Of a stretch of DNA of 33,479 nt, positions 20,073 through 28,712 are shown one piece after another. Source of the stretch: Actibacterium sp. (GTDB lineage Bacteria; Pseudomonadota; Alphaproteobacteria; Rhodobacterales; Rhodobacteraceae); assembly GCA_016278285.1 (NCBI GenBank), contig JADQCD010000028.1, positions 1 through 33,479 of the forward strand, read 5' to 3'. Within the stretch, counting starts at the first letter, position 1. Every line of letters starts with the position of its first letter. Both the position numbers and the translations under genes were made by a program. The notes under the pieces were generated by a model. That model had not been told where the DNA came from. It made no database searches and was given only the letters and a program-made list of their open reading frames with translations.

Positions 20073-22598
20073 TTATTCCGCCGGTGACGATACACGGACC
20101 TTGTTCGTGTCCCGCCACTCTGCCGCAGACCGCGTCCCGCTCTCATCCATCGCCGGCGCCACGCGGCGCAGGCGCAGCGCATTGCTGAGAACAAATACCG
20201 AGGACAGCGCCATCGCGCCGGCCGCGAGGATCGGTGACAGAAGAACGCCGAAAGCGGGATACAGAACCCCCGCCGCAACCGGGATCAGCGCGGTGTTATA
20301 GCCAAAGGCCCAGAACAGATTCTGCCGGATATTGCGCATGGTCCGCGCCGATATCTCGAAGGCATTGACCACGCCGCGCAAATCCCCCGACATCAGCACC
20401 ACATCGGCGGCTTCGATCGCCACGTCGGTGCCGGTGCCGATGGCGATGCCCACATCGGCATGGGCCAGCGCCGGGGCATCGTTGATTCCGTCGCCCACGA
20501 AGGCCAGCCGCTTGCCGCCCTTGCGCAGTTCGTCCAGCGCGGCGACCTTGCCCTCGGGCAGGACGCCGGCGATCACATGATCTATCCCGGCCTCATGCGC
20601 GATCGCCTCGGCGGTTTCGCGCTTGTCACCCGTGATCATTGCGATCTTCAGACCCTGATTGTGCAGCGCGTCAATGGCCGCACGACTGGCCGGCTTGATC
20701 GGGTCCGCGACGGCAAGCACCGTGGCCACCCGCCCGTCCACGGCGGCATAAAGCGCGGTGCGCCCGCGCTGCGCCAACCGGGTCTCATCATCGTGCAGCT
20801 TGTCGGTGGACAGCCCCTCGCGCGTCATCAGACGGTCGGCGCCCACCAGAACGTCATGCCCGCCGACGGTGGCGCGCACGCCGTAGCCGGTAATGGATTG
20901 GAACCCCGTTACCTCGGGCATCGGCGCCCTCTCGGCCCGCGCTGCGCGCAGGATGGCCTCGGCGATCGGATGCTCGGACTGCGCCTCGACCGCGGCGACG
21001 AGTCCCAGCACCTGCGCCCTGTCGAAGCCATCGGCCAGCACCAGATCGGTCAGCTCCGGGCGCCCTTCGGTCAGCGTGCCGGTCTTGTCCAGCGCGACCA
21101 CATCGACCGAGGACAGTGCCTGCAAAGCGTCGCCCTTGCGAAACAGCACGCCCATCTCGGCCGCGCGGCCGGTGCCCACCATGATCGAGGTCGGCGTGGC
21201 CAGCCCCATCGCGCAGGGGCACGCAATGATCAGCACCGATACCCCGGCGACCAGCGCAAATGTCAGCGCCGGGTCCGGGCCGAAAACCAGCCAGGCCAGA
21301 ACGGTCAGCGCCGCCGCGGCCATCACAGCGGGCACGAACCACAGCGTGATGCGGTCCACCAGCCCCTGTATGGGCAGCTTGGCACCCTGGGCCTGCTCCA
21401 CCATGCGAATGATCTGCGACAGCGTGGTATCGGCCCCCACGCGGGTGGCCCGAAACCGGAAACTGCCCGTCCCGTTCACCGTTCCGCCGGTCACTGCGTC
21501 GCCCTCGTGCTTTGCGACCGGGACCGGCTCGCCGGTAATCATGCTTTCATCGACATGGCTTTCGCCCGAGATCACCGCGCCATCGACGGCCAGACGCTCG
21601 CCCGGACGCACAATCAGGATGTCGCCGGTCGCGATCTGCTCGATGGGCAGTTCGACAGATTCACCGTCGCGTTCCACACGGGCGGTTTTCGCCTGAAGCC
21701 CCAGCAGTTTTCGGATCGCCGCACCGGTGCGGCCCTTGGCGCGGGCCTCCAGGAACCGGCCCAGAAGGATCAGAACGACGATCACCGCCGCAGCCTCGTA
21801 ATAGACCGCGCGCACCCCTTCGGGCAACAGCATGGGCGCGAAGGTTGCCACCACAGAATACAGATATGCCGCGCTGGTGCCCACCGCGACAAGGCTGTTC
21901 ATGTCGGGCGCCCCGCGCAGCAGCGCCGGAAAGCCCAGCGTATAGAACTGCCGCCCCGGTCCGACCAGCACCAGCGTCGTCAGCAGGAACTGGATCAGCC
22001 AGCTGGCCTGATGCCCGATGGTGCGGCCGATCAGGTCATGCAGTCCCGGGATCAGGTGGCCACCCATTTCAAGCAGAAAGACAGGCAGGGCCAGCGCAGC
22101 GGCAAGCGCCATACGACGTGCAAGGCGGCGTGCCTCTTGCTCTTTTCGGGCGGTGCGGTCATCACCCCCCATCGGCCCGGACAGCTGTGCCGGATTGCCG
22201 GCCGCGGATGCCGCGGCGATCAGGTCGCCCGGCCTGACGGCCCCTTCCAGGAATGTCACCGTCGCGGTTTCGGATGCAAGATTCACGTTCACGTCCAGGA
22301 CCCCAGGAACCGCCGCCAGCGCCTTGTCCACCCGCCCCACGCAACTGGCACAGGACATCGACGCGATGCTCAGCTTGACCGTCTCGCGTCGCGCGGGATA
22401 CCCCGCTTTCGCCAGTGCCTCGGCAACAATGGCCGGACCGGCCGGCGCCCGCACCGTCATCCGGGCGGACTCGCTGGCCAAGTTGACGGAAACGTCGTCC
22501 ACGCCATCCAGCGCGTTCAATGCCTTCTCGACCCGGCCGACGCAGCTTGCGCAGGACATGCCTTCGATTGAAAGGCGCATCTGGTTGGAAGCGGACAT
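20073..22598 (-). CDS. copA: Copper-translocating P1B-type ATPase with two HMA domains
   Basis: Two [14 protein letters not shown] motifs, '[11 protein letters not shown]', 'DKTGTLTEG', '[34 protein letters not shown]'. Confidence 0.95.
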   Translation of the reverse strand: MSASNQMRLSIEGMSCASCVGRVEKALNALDGVDDVSVNLASESARMTVRAPAGPAIVAEALAKAGYPARRETVKLSIASMSCASCVGRVDKALAAVPGVLDVNVNLASETATVTFLEGAVRPGDLIAAASAAGNPAQLSGPMGGDDRTARKEQEARRLARRMALAAALALPVFLLEMGGHLIPGLHDLIGRTIGHQASWLIQFLLTTLVLVGPGRQFYTLGFPALLRGAPDMNSLVAVGTSAAYLYSVVATFAPMLLPEGVRAVYYEAAAVIVVLILLGRFLEARAKGRTGAAIRKLLGLQAKTARVERDGESVELPIEQIATGDILIVRPGERLAVDGAVISGESHVDESMITGEPVPVAKHEGDAVTGGTVNGTGSFRFRATRVGADTTLSQIIRMVEQAQGAKLPIQGLVDRITLWFVPAVMAAAALTVLAWLVFGPDPALTFALVAGVSVLIIACPCAMGLATPTSIMVGTGRAAEMGVLFRKGDALQALSSVDVVALDKTGTLTEGRPELTDLVLADGFDRAQVLGLVAAVEAQSEHPIAEAILRAARAERAPMPEVTGFQSITGYGVRATVGGHDVLVGADRLMTREGLSTDKLHDDETRLAQRGRTALYAAVDGRVATVLAVADPIKPASRAAIDALHNQGLKIAMITGDKRETAEAIAHEAGIDHVIAGVLPEGKVAALDELRKGGKRLAFVGDGINDAPALAHADVGIAIGTGTDVAIEAADVVLMSGDLRGVVNAFEISARTMRNIRQNLFWAFGYNTALIPVAAGVLYPAFGVLLSPILAAGAMALSSVFVLSNALRLRRVAPAMDESGTRSAAEWRDTNKVRVSSPAE

Positions 22599-22626
22599 AA
22601 TGTGACTCCTTGTCGTGTCACTCGAC

Positions 22627-22657
22627 CAAATAGGGATTCCATTAACTGGAAGGTCAA
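22627..22657 (-). promoter_or_regulatory. CueR-type promoter of copA: TTGACC-N19-TATTTG with CTTCC...GGAA dyad
   Basis: Minus strand TTGACCTTCCAGTTAATGGAATCCCTATTTG; 19-bp spacer typical of MerR-type promoters. Confidence 0.7.
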
Positions 22658-22694
22658 GGGCGCGTGGTGAAAAACATTCCAGTCGAGGAAACCC

Positions 22695-22725
22695 TTGACC
22701 TTCCGGCGCTGGACCCCCTCATCTG
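22695..22725 (+). promoter_or_regulatory. CueR-type promoter of copZ: TTGACC-N19-CATCTG
   Basis: TTGACCTTCCGGCGCTGGACCCCCTCATCTG; same -35/CTTCC half-site and 19-bp spacer as the divergent copA promoter. Confidence 0.6.
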
Positions 22726-22752
22726 TGTCATGGAAAGCCAAGGAGGCCCTTC

Positions 22753-22950
22753 ATGACACGTTTCAAAGTCCCCGACATGAGTTGCAACCATTGCACCGCC
22801 GTCATCGAACGCGCGATCAAGGCTGTCGATCCCGTCGCGACTGTCGAATGCGACCTGGACAACCGGACGGTGAATGTCGACAGCGCGACCGACAAGGAAA
22901 CCCTGATCGCCGCAATGCAAAGCGCCGATTACACGGCCACCCCTTACTGA
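22753..22950 (+). CDS. copZ: Heavy-metal-associated domain copper chaperone
   Basis: 65 aa; 'MTRFKVPDMSCNHCTAVIERAIKAVDPVATVECDLDNRTVNVDS'. Confidence 0.85.
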   Translation: MTRFKVPDMSCNHCTAVIERAIKAVDPVATVECDLDNRTVNVDSATDKETLIAAMQSADYTATPY

Positions 22951-22964
22951 AAGCGGAGAGCACC

Positions 22965-23351
22965 ATGGGCTATACTTATGACCGCACCATCGCGGACACG
23001 GATTTCGAAACCGTGGACGACCGCCTGCGCACGGCGCTGGCCGACCACGGGTTCGGAGTCTTGACCGAAATCGACGTGGCCGCCACGATGAAAAAGAAGC
23101 TGGATGCGGACATGCCGCCCTATCGCATCCTCGGTGCCTGCAACCCGCAGATGGCCTACAAGGCGATCGGAATCGAACCGCGCGTCGGTGCGATGCTGCC
23201 TTGCAACGTGATCCTGCGCCAGGTCGACAACGGTGTGGAGATCAGCGCCATCGACCCCGAAGCCTCGATGCAGGCGATCGACAATGCCGAACTCAAGGCG
23301 GTGGCAGCACAGGTCCGCGACATGTTGAAGACGGCGGTGGACGCGGCCTGA
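22965..23351 (+). CDS. DUF302 domain-containing protein
   Basis: MGYTYDRTIADTDFETVDDRLRTALADHGFGVLTEIDVAATMKKKL...'YRILGACNPQMAYKAI'; internal ATG of track ORF 22695-23351, 14 nt after copZ. Confidence 0.82.
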   Translation: MGYTYDRTIADTDFETVDDRLRTALADHGFGVLTEIDVAATMKKKLDADMPPYRILGACNPQMAYKAIGIEPRVGAMLPCNVILRQVDNGVEISAIDPEASMQAIDNAELKAVAAQVRDMLKTAVDAA

Positions 23352-23458
23352 GCACCGTGCGCGTCCCGCGATCAAGGCCAGGGATCGCGACAAGACCCGC
23401 ACGCGCCGCGGTCATGGTCCCTCTGGGCACTAGCAAGACAGACGCAGGGACGCCCCGA

Positions 23459-23480
23459 CCGGCCCGCAGCAGCGGGCCGG
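23459..23480. terminator. Hairpin CCGGCCCGC-AGCA-GCGGGCCGG between convergent genes
   Basis: 9-bp perfect stem with 4-nt loop, beginning immediately after the CaiB/BaiF stop; no U tract either side. Confidence 0.5.
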
Positions 23481-23481
23481 G

Positions 23482-24588
23482 TCATGACTTGGGCAGAACC
23501 GGCGCCGAACGGTCAAGCGCCAGTTCGGAATCCGAGAACACCCAGGGACCGCGCAGGCCCGGCACCCCCTCGGGCGCGATGCGCAGGCCGCGCGCGACCA
23601 CCTGAGGATCGGCGAAAACCTGATCCAGCGTGTTGATCGGCCCGGCGGGCACCGTCGCCGCCTCCAGCGCGCGCAGCAATTCGGCCGAGGCGTGGCGGGC
23701 AATCTGCGCCGACAGCAGCGGCTCCAGCGCGTCGCGATTGGCGACTCGGTCGGCATTGGTTGCAAAGCGCGGGTCGTCGGCCAGCGCGGGCATCTCCAGC
23801 ACGTCGCAAAGCCGCCGGAACTGCCCGTCGTTTCCGACCGCGACGATCACATGCCCGTCGGCGGTGGCAAAGACCTGATAGGGCACGATGTTGGGATGCG
23901 CGTTGCCCTGTCGCACCGGAGCCTTGCCGGTAGCCAGGAAATTCATCGCCTGGTTTGCCAGCGTCGCCGTGGCGCAATCCATCAATGCCATGTCGATATG
24001 CTGGCCCTTGCCGGTACCGTGGCGCTGTTCGATCGCGGCAAGGATGCCGATTGCGCCGTAAAGACCGGTCAGGATATCGGTGACCGCCACGCCCAGCTTT
24101 TGCGGCTGGCCGTCCGGTTCGCCGGTGATCGACATCAGCCCGGACATGCCCTGGATCAGGAAATCATATCCGGCCCGGTCGGCATAGGGGCCGGTCTGCC
24201 CGAAACCGGTGATCGAGCAATAAACCAGCCGCGGGTTAAGCACCGACAGGCTGTCATAGTCGAGCCCGTATTTCGCCAGCCCACCCCGCTTGAAATTTTC
24301 GACCAGAACGTCGGCGTCCTGCACCAGTTCGCGCACCCGCGCCTGGCCCTCCGGCGTGCGGAAATCGGCCACGACCGAGGTCTTGCCCCGATTGCAGGCA
24401 TAGAAATAGGCTGCGGTTCGGTCGCCGTCCCGCTCGATGAAAGGCGGGCCCCAGCGGCGGGTGTCATCGCCTTCGGGCGCTTCGACCTTGATGACCTCGG
24501 CGCCCAGATCGGCCAGGGTCTGACCAATCCACGGCCCGGCCAGGATACGGGCCAGCTCGACGACCTTGAGCCCCTGTAACGGCGGCAT
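23482..24588 (-). CDS. CaiB/BaiF family CoA-transferase
   Basis: '[50 protein letters not shown]', 'NRGKTSVVADFRTPEG', 'LVENFKRGGLAKYGLDY'. Confidence 0.92.
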   Translation of the reverse strand: MPPLQGLKVVELARILAGPWIGQTLADLGAEVIKVEAPEGDDTRRWGPPFIERDGDRTAAYFYACNRGKTSVVADFRTPEGQARVRELVQDADVLVENFKRGGLAKYGLDYDSLSVLNPRLVYCSITGFGQTGPYADRAGYDFLIQGMSGLMSITGEPDGQPQKLGVAVTDILTGLYGAIGILAAIEQRHGTGKGQHIDMALMDCATATLANQAMNFLATGKAPVRQGNAHPNIVPYQVFATADGHVIVAVGNDGQFRRLCDVLEMPALADDPRFATNADRVANRDALEPLLSAQIARHASAELLRALEAATVPAGPINTLDQVFADPQVVARGLRIAPEGVPGLRGPWVFSDSELALDRSAPVLPKS

Positions 24589-25808
24589 CAGAAGAACGCT
24601 TGCAGCCCGGTCTGGGCGCGGCCCAGGATCAGGGCGTGCACGTCATGCGTGCCTTCATAGGTGTTCACGGTTTCCAAGTTTATCATGTGCCGGATCACCT
24701 GGTATTCCTCGGAAATCCCGTTGCCGCCATGCATGTCGCGCGCGGCACGCGCGATGTCCAGCGCCTTGCCGCAATTGTTGCGCTTTATCAGCGAGATCAT
24801 TTCCGGTGCCGCGCGCCCCGCATCCATCAAACGCCCCACCTGCAATGCCGCCTGAAGGCCCAGCGTGATCTCGGTCTGCATGTCTGCCAGTTTCTTCTGG
24901 AACAATTGCATCTGCGCCAACGGCTTGTTGAACTGCTTGCGGTCCAGCCCGTATTGTAGGGCCGCGCGCCAGCAGAACTCGGCGGCGCCCATCGCACCCC
25001 AGGCGATGCCAAAGCGCGCCCGGTTGAGACACCCGAACGGCCCTTTCAGCCCCTCGACACCGGGCAGCAGCGCGTCTTCGCCCACCTCGACACCGTCCAT
25101 CACGATCTCGCCCGTGGTCGAAGCGCGCAAGCTGAGCTTGCCGTCGATCTTCGGCGCCGACAGGCCCTTCATGCCCTTTTCCAATACGAAGCCCTTGATC
25201 TTGCCGTCATGCGCCTCGGACCTGGCCCAGACCACGAAGATATCGGCAAAGGGGCTGTTGGAAATCCACGTCTTGCTGCCGGTCAGGCGATAGCCCGTCC
25301 CGGTCTTTTCGGCCCGGGTCTTCATGCTTCCCGGATCGCTGCCCGCATCGGGCTCGGTCAGACCGAAACAGCCGATCAATTCGCCCGAGCACAGGCCGGG
25401 CAGGAACTTCTTTCGCTGGGCCTCGGTACCGTAGGCATGGATCGGATAGATCACCAGGCTGGATTGCACCGACATCATCGAGCGATAGCCCGAATCCACG
25501 CGCTCGATCTCGCGCGCGATCAGGCCATAGGTGACATAGGACGCGCCCAGCCCGCCATATTCCTCGGGCAGGGTTGCGCCCAGCAGCCCCGCCTCGCCCA
25601 TCTCCTTGAACAGCTCGGGCTCGGCGCGTTCCTCGCGATAGGCGGCAATGACGCGCGGGGCAAGCTTGTCGTCGGCGAAGGCACGCGCACCGTCGCGCAG
25701 CATCCGCTCTTCCTCGCTGAGCTGGTCCTCCAGCCGCAGCGCATCCTCCCAGTCGAAACGGGACAAATCGGGCGAATCCTTGGCTGATGTCACGGTGGCG
25801 TCCTTCAT
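24588..25808 (-). CDS. gcdH: Acyl-CoA dehydrogenase, glutaryl-CoA dehydrogenase-like
   Basis: '[48 protein letters not shown]', '[21 protein letters not shown]', '[44 protein letters not shown]'; stop overlaps the CoA-transferase start. Confidence 0.87.
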   Translation of the reverse strand: MKDATVTSAKDSPDLSRFDWEDALRLEDQLSEEERMLRDGARAFADDKLAPRVIAAYREERAEPELFKEMGEAGLLGATLPEEYGGLGASYVTYGLIAREIERVDSGYRSMMSVQSSLVIYPIHAYGTEAQRKKFLPGLCSGELIGCFGLTEPDAGSDPGSMKTRAEKTGTGYRLTGSKTWISNSPFADIFVVWARSEAHDGKIKGFVLEKGMKGLSAPKIDGKLSLRASTTGEIVMDGVEVGEDALLPGVEGLKGPFGCLNRARFGIAWGAMGAAEFCWRAALQYGLDRKQFNKPLAQMQLFQKKLADMQTEITLGLQAALQVGRLMDAGRAAPEMISLIKRNNCGKALDIARAARDMHGGNGISEEYQVIRHMINLETVNTYEGTHDVHALILGRAQTGLQAFF

Positions 25809-25819
25809 TCTGTTTACCC

Positions 25820-26146
25820 TCAGGCAGCGTCGTCGATCACAATATCCAGTAACGGTGCATATTGCTGCGCGCCGAAAATGTCACCATCCCCCGCACTTCC
25901 GCTGGGGCGTTTGCGCAAAATGGTGAACTTGATCGCATAGGCCGGGTCGTATTCGACGAAATCGGTGATCCGCGCGGGGTCGATCTTCAGCAGACTTGCG
26001 ACAGAATCGCGCGACAGCGCGCCAGATCGCTTGACCAGTTCATAGGCGTCCGCCGCACGGAAGATCACGTCGAAGGTGATCTTGTCGGTGCCGGCATTCT
26101 TGCTGCGGATCGTCTTGGCGAGATCGCTCAGTTTCTTGTTGGACAT
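25820..26146 (-). CDS. DUF4387 domain-containing protein
   Basis: 108 aa; '[48 protein letters not shown]'. Confidence 0.8.
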   Translation of the reverse strand: MSNKKLSDLAKTIRSKNAGTDKITFDVIFRAADAYELVKRSGALSRDSVASLLKIDPARITDFVEYDPAYAIKFTILRKRPSGSAGDGDIFGAQQYAPLLDIVIDDAA

Positions 26147-26163
26147 TGGGCCAGCTCCTTGGA

Positions 26164-27543
26164 TCAGGCGTCTGCGAAGGTCTTTGCGCCGACGATTTCG
26201 GTTGCGGTCGGGAAAAGCTCCAGCGGCTTTTCGACGGCCATGGTGTGGTTCAGCGTCCAGCGATGGGCCGGGCTGGCTGGCAGAACCTCGTCAAAGACGA
26301 AAGAGACGCCGCCGGCAGTGCCCTTCACGTCGGGTAGTCGGGCATAGAAAAGCTGCCGGGTGCCGGTAATCGCCACTTCCTCGGCCATCTCGGGGGTCGG
26401 CGCAACGCCCTGGACGACAACCAGCACCTCGTGCCCGGGCCTGTCGCGCAGCGGTTCCATTTCACCCATGATCCCGTCGCGACCGAAGACATTGAAATGC
26501 AGCTCCCAGCCTTCGGGGCCGAACCGTTCTTCGACCTGGCGGCGCCCCCAGGCCATCACCTCGTCCACATTTGAGATGGTATAGGGGTCGCGGATGCCGG
26601 CCATGCCGACATAGCGCTCGCCGACCTTGCCCGAGCCTTCCAGCTTTACCCTCAGTTCTTCCGCGGGAACGAAGCGCATGCCGGTCACGCGGGTGGTCTT
26701 GTCCGACACCTGCTCGTAATGGCAATCGGTCATGTCCAGCATCCCGCCGGCGACAAACTCATGATAGGGGTTGGACCGTTCGTACATCGCGTGCCCTGCG
26801 ACCGAGGCGACCGTGCAGCGCTGTTCGGGGTGCATGGCCGTGACCTCGACCCATTCGTCGGTGATCTCGCCCAGCACGGTTTCCTTCGCGCCGTAAGGCT
26901 CGGCGCAGAAGGACGCGCATTCCAGCACCTTGCCCAGGTAATAGGACTGCGCCTCGGGGAAGCCGTGATAAAGCGCGGGCGCGGCGAAAACCGCGCTGTC
27001 CGAACAGCGCCCCCCGATGATGACGTCGCATTTCTCCTCCAGCAGCGAAACGAAGGGATGCACGCCGGCCATTGCCACGATCCGCGTCGTCGCGTCGAGC
27101 TCGTCCTCGGTCAGGTCGTCACGGGCATCGAGCCCCTTGACCGCCGAACCGGAGCGGATCTTGCCGCGGACCAACTCCTTGTCCAGCTCCGAATAGAACC
27201 ATCCGATGCGGAAGGCCGGCAGGTTGTGACGCCTGGCGATGTCCCGGATCATCCCGACATACATGTCCACGCGCGAATTCGATCCGGTATCACCGGCCGA
27301 TCCGATGATCATCGGCACGCCCAGTTCCCGGGCAGCCAGCAGCATCTGTTCCAGGTCGTGTTCCTGCCAGGATGCGGGGCTGGCACAGGTGTCGCTGCCC
27401 AACGGCACCGGGCCGATATCGTCGCTGCCCGAATCCGCGGCGATGTAGTCCGGCTTTTCAGCCACGCCCAGGCGGAAGCTTTCGACCTTGAGCGGGGCAA
27501 ATCCCAGGTGGCCGTTCGGGCAAATGATCTTGAGCGATTTCAT
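26164..27543 (-). CDS. AtuA-related (DUF1446) acyclic terpene utilisation family protein
   Basis: Start MKSLKIICPNGHLGFAPLKVESF at 27543 (RBS GTGGAG); 'YIAADSGSDDIGPVPLGSDTC', 'IIGSAGDTGSNSRVDMYV', 'IIGGRCSDSAVFAAPAL'. Confidence 0.83.
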   Translation of the reverse strand: MKSLKIICPNGHLGFAPLKVESFRLGVAEKPDYIAADSGSDDIGPVPLGSDTCASPASWQEHDLEQMLLAARELGVPMIIGSAGDTGSNSRVDMYVGMIRDIARRHNLPAFRIGWFYSELDKELVRGKIRSGSAVKGLDARDDLTEDELDATTRIVAMAGVHPFVSLLEEKCDVIIGGRCSDSAVFAAPALYHGFPEAQSYYLGKVLECASFCAEPYGAKETVLGEITDEWVEVTAMHPEQRCTVASVAGHAMYERSNPYHEFVAGGMLDMTDCHYEQVSDKTTRVTGMRFVPAEELRVKLEGSGKVGERYVGMAGIRDPYTISNVDEVMAWGRRQVEERFGPEGWELHFNVFGRDGIMGEMEPLRDRPGHEVLVVVQGVAPTPEMAEEVAITGTRQLFYARLPDVKGTAGGVSFVFDEVLPASPAHRWTLNHTMAVEKPLELFPTATEIVGAKTFADA

Positions 27544-27576
27544 GAAGTTCTCCACAATTTTTTGTCGCTTCGTAAA

Positions 27577-27592
27577 TGCAAACTGCATGCCA
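27577..27592 (-). promoter_or_regulatory. Sigma-54 (-24/-12) promoter TGGCATG-CAGT-TTGCA
   Basis: Minus strand TTGGCATGCAGTTTGCATTT; matches TGGCAYG-N4-TTGCW; predicted TSS about 20-25 nt before the atuA-like ATG; the neighbouring gene encodes a sigma-54 activator. Confidence 0.75.
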
Positions 27593-27643
27593 ACGTCAGA
27601 AAACCAGCCAAGTAGCTGTTGCAACTTTATTTTTCACATCCTG

Positions 27644-27699
27644 TTTCCGGAAAAAATGCGGACTCGCGCGCGGAACACGCGCGACGGTGAAAATTTCAC
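27644..27699. promoter_or_regulatory. Candidate upstream activator sites (TTTCCGGAAA and GTGAAA-A-TTTCAC)
   Basis: Perfect palindrome at 27644-27653 and dyad at 27687-27699, roughly 80 and 125 nt upstream of the predicted sigma-54 TSS. Confidence 0.3.
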
Positions 27700-28688
27700 G
27701 CGCCGCGCATTTCCAGTTTTATCATCTGGTGACGCAGGGCATGACGACTGATCTTCAGCATTGCCGCCGCCTCCTGCATGTTGTGCCCCGTGGCCGACAG
27801 CGCATGCGCGATCAGCTCGCGCTGAAAGTCCGCCGTCGCCTCATGAAACCCGTGGGGATACGCCGAGCCGGCGATTGTTTCCTCCACGCTCGGGACGGTG
27901 TCGCGGCCGGCGCGGACGGTGCGCAGGATCCGGTCGGGCATATGCCGCGGTAGAACCTCATCGTCGTCTTCCAGGATAAAGATTCGCTCCAGCAGATTCT
28001 CCAGTTCGCGCACGTTTCCCGGCCAGGGGTATTTCAGGAATATCTCGCGCACTTCAGGCGACAAACCGCTGATATTGCGATCATATTGCCGGTTGAACCT
28101 GTCGATGAAATGCCGCGAGAGAACCAGAACATCTTCGCCCCGCTCGCGCAGCGGCGGAATATTGAGCGCGACGACCTGAAGCCGATAGTAAAGATCCTCT
28201 CGGAAATTCCCGGCCTTGACCTCTGACAACAGAACCTTGTTCGTCGCGGCGATGAAACGCACGTCCACCGGCGTCATGCGCACCGCACCGACTCGCCGAA
28301 ACTGATAGGTGTCCAGCAGCGACAGTAGCTTGGCCTGCAAGGTCAGCTCCAGCTCGCGGATCTCGTCAAGGAAGATCGAGCCGTGATTGGCGGCCTCGAC
28401 CAGTCCGATCTTGCGTTCGACCGCGCCGGTGAAGGCCCCCTTCTCGTGGCCGAAAAGTTCCGATTCCATCAGGTTGGCCGGGATGGCGGCACAGTTTATG
28501 TCGACGAATTCCTTGTTCGCGCGCGATGATTTGGCGTGGACGATGCGGGCGACCAGACCCTTGCCCGTGCCGGTCTCGCCATAGATCAGAACCGTCCGGG
28601 CCGGGCTTTTCGCCACCCGGTCCATCAGCCCCTGCAGGTTGCGGATGCTCTCGTGTTCGCCGATCAGCCTGTTCGAATAATCCGCCAT
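27696..28688 (-). CDS. Sigma-54-dependent Fis-family transcriptional activator lacking an N-terminal sensor domain
   Basis: AAA+ starts at residue ~8; GETGTGKG, '[17 protein letters not shown]', 'IFLDEIREL', '[16 protein letters not shown]', C-terminal Fis HTH '[23 protein letters not shown]'. Confidence 0.9.
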   Translation of the reverse strand: MADYSNRLIGEHESIRNLQGLMDRVAKSPARTVLIYGETGTGKGLVARIVHAKSSRANKEFVDINCAAIPANLMESELFGHEKGAFTGAVERKIGLVEAANHGSIFLDEIRELELTLQAKLLSLLDTYQFRRVGAVRMTPVDVRFIAATNKVLLSEVKAGNFREDLYYRLQVVALNIPPLRERGEDVLVLSRHFIDRFNRQYDRNISGLSPEVREIFLKYPWPGNVRELENLLERIFILEDDDEVLPRHMPDRILRTVRAGRDTVPSVEETIAGSAYPHGFHEATADFQRELIAHALSATGHNMQEAAAMLKISRHALRHQMIKLEMRGA

Positions 28689-28712
28689 TGCCCGTCCCAT
28701 CGGTTTCCCCCG

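Noticed and set aside
22320-22560. Direct repeat in the copA 5' region
   Set aside because: Explained by the two homologous HMA (MSCASCVGR) domains, not a mobile or regulatory repeat.
20460-22571. 703-aa plus-strand ORF antisense to copA
   Set aside because: Shadow ORF from GC-rich codon bias; Arg/His/Gln-rich low-complexity translation, and copA on the other strand has full family motifs.
22695-22964. N-terminal extension of the DUF302 ORF across copZ
   Set aside because: Overlaps copZ in another frame with Arg/His-rich residues; the DUF302 start at 22965 fits family length and spacing.
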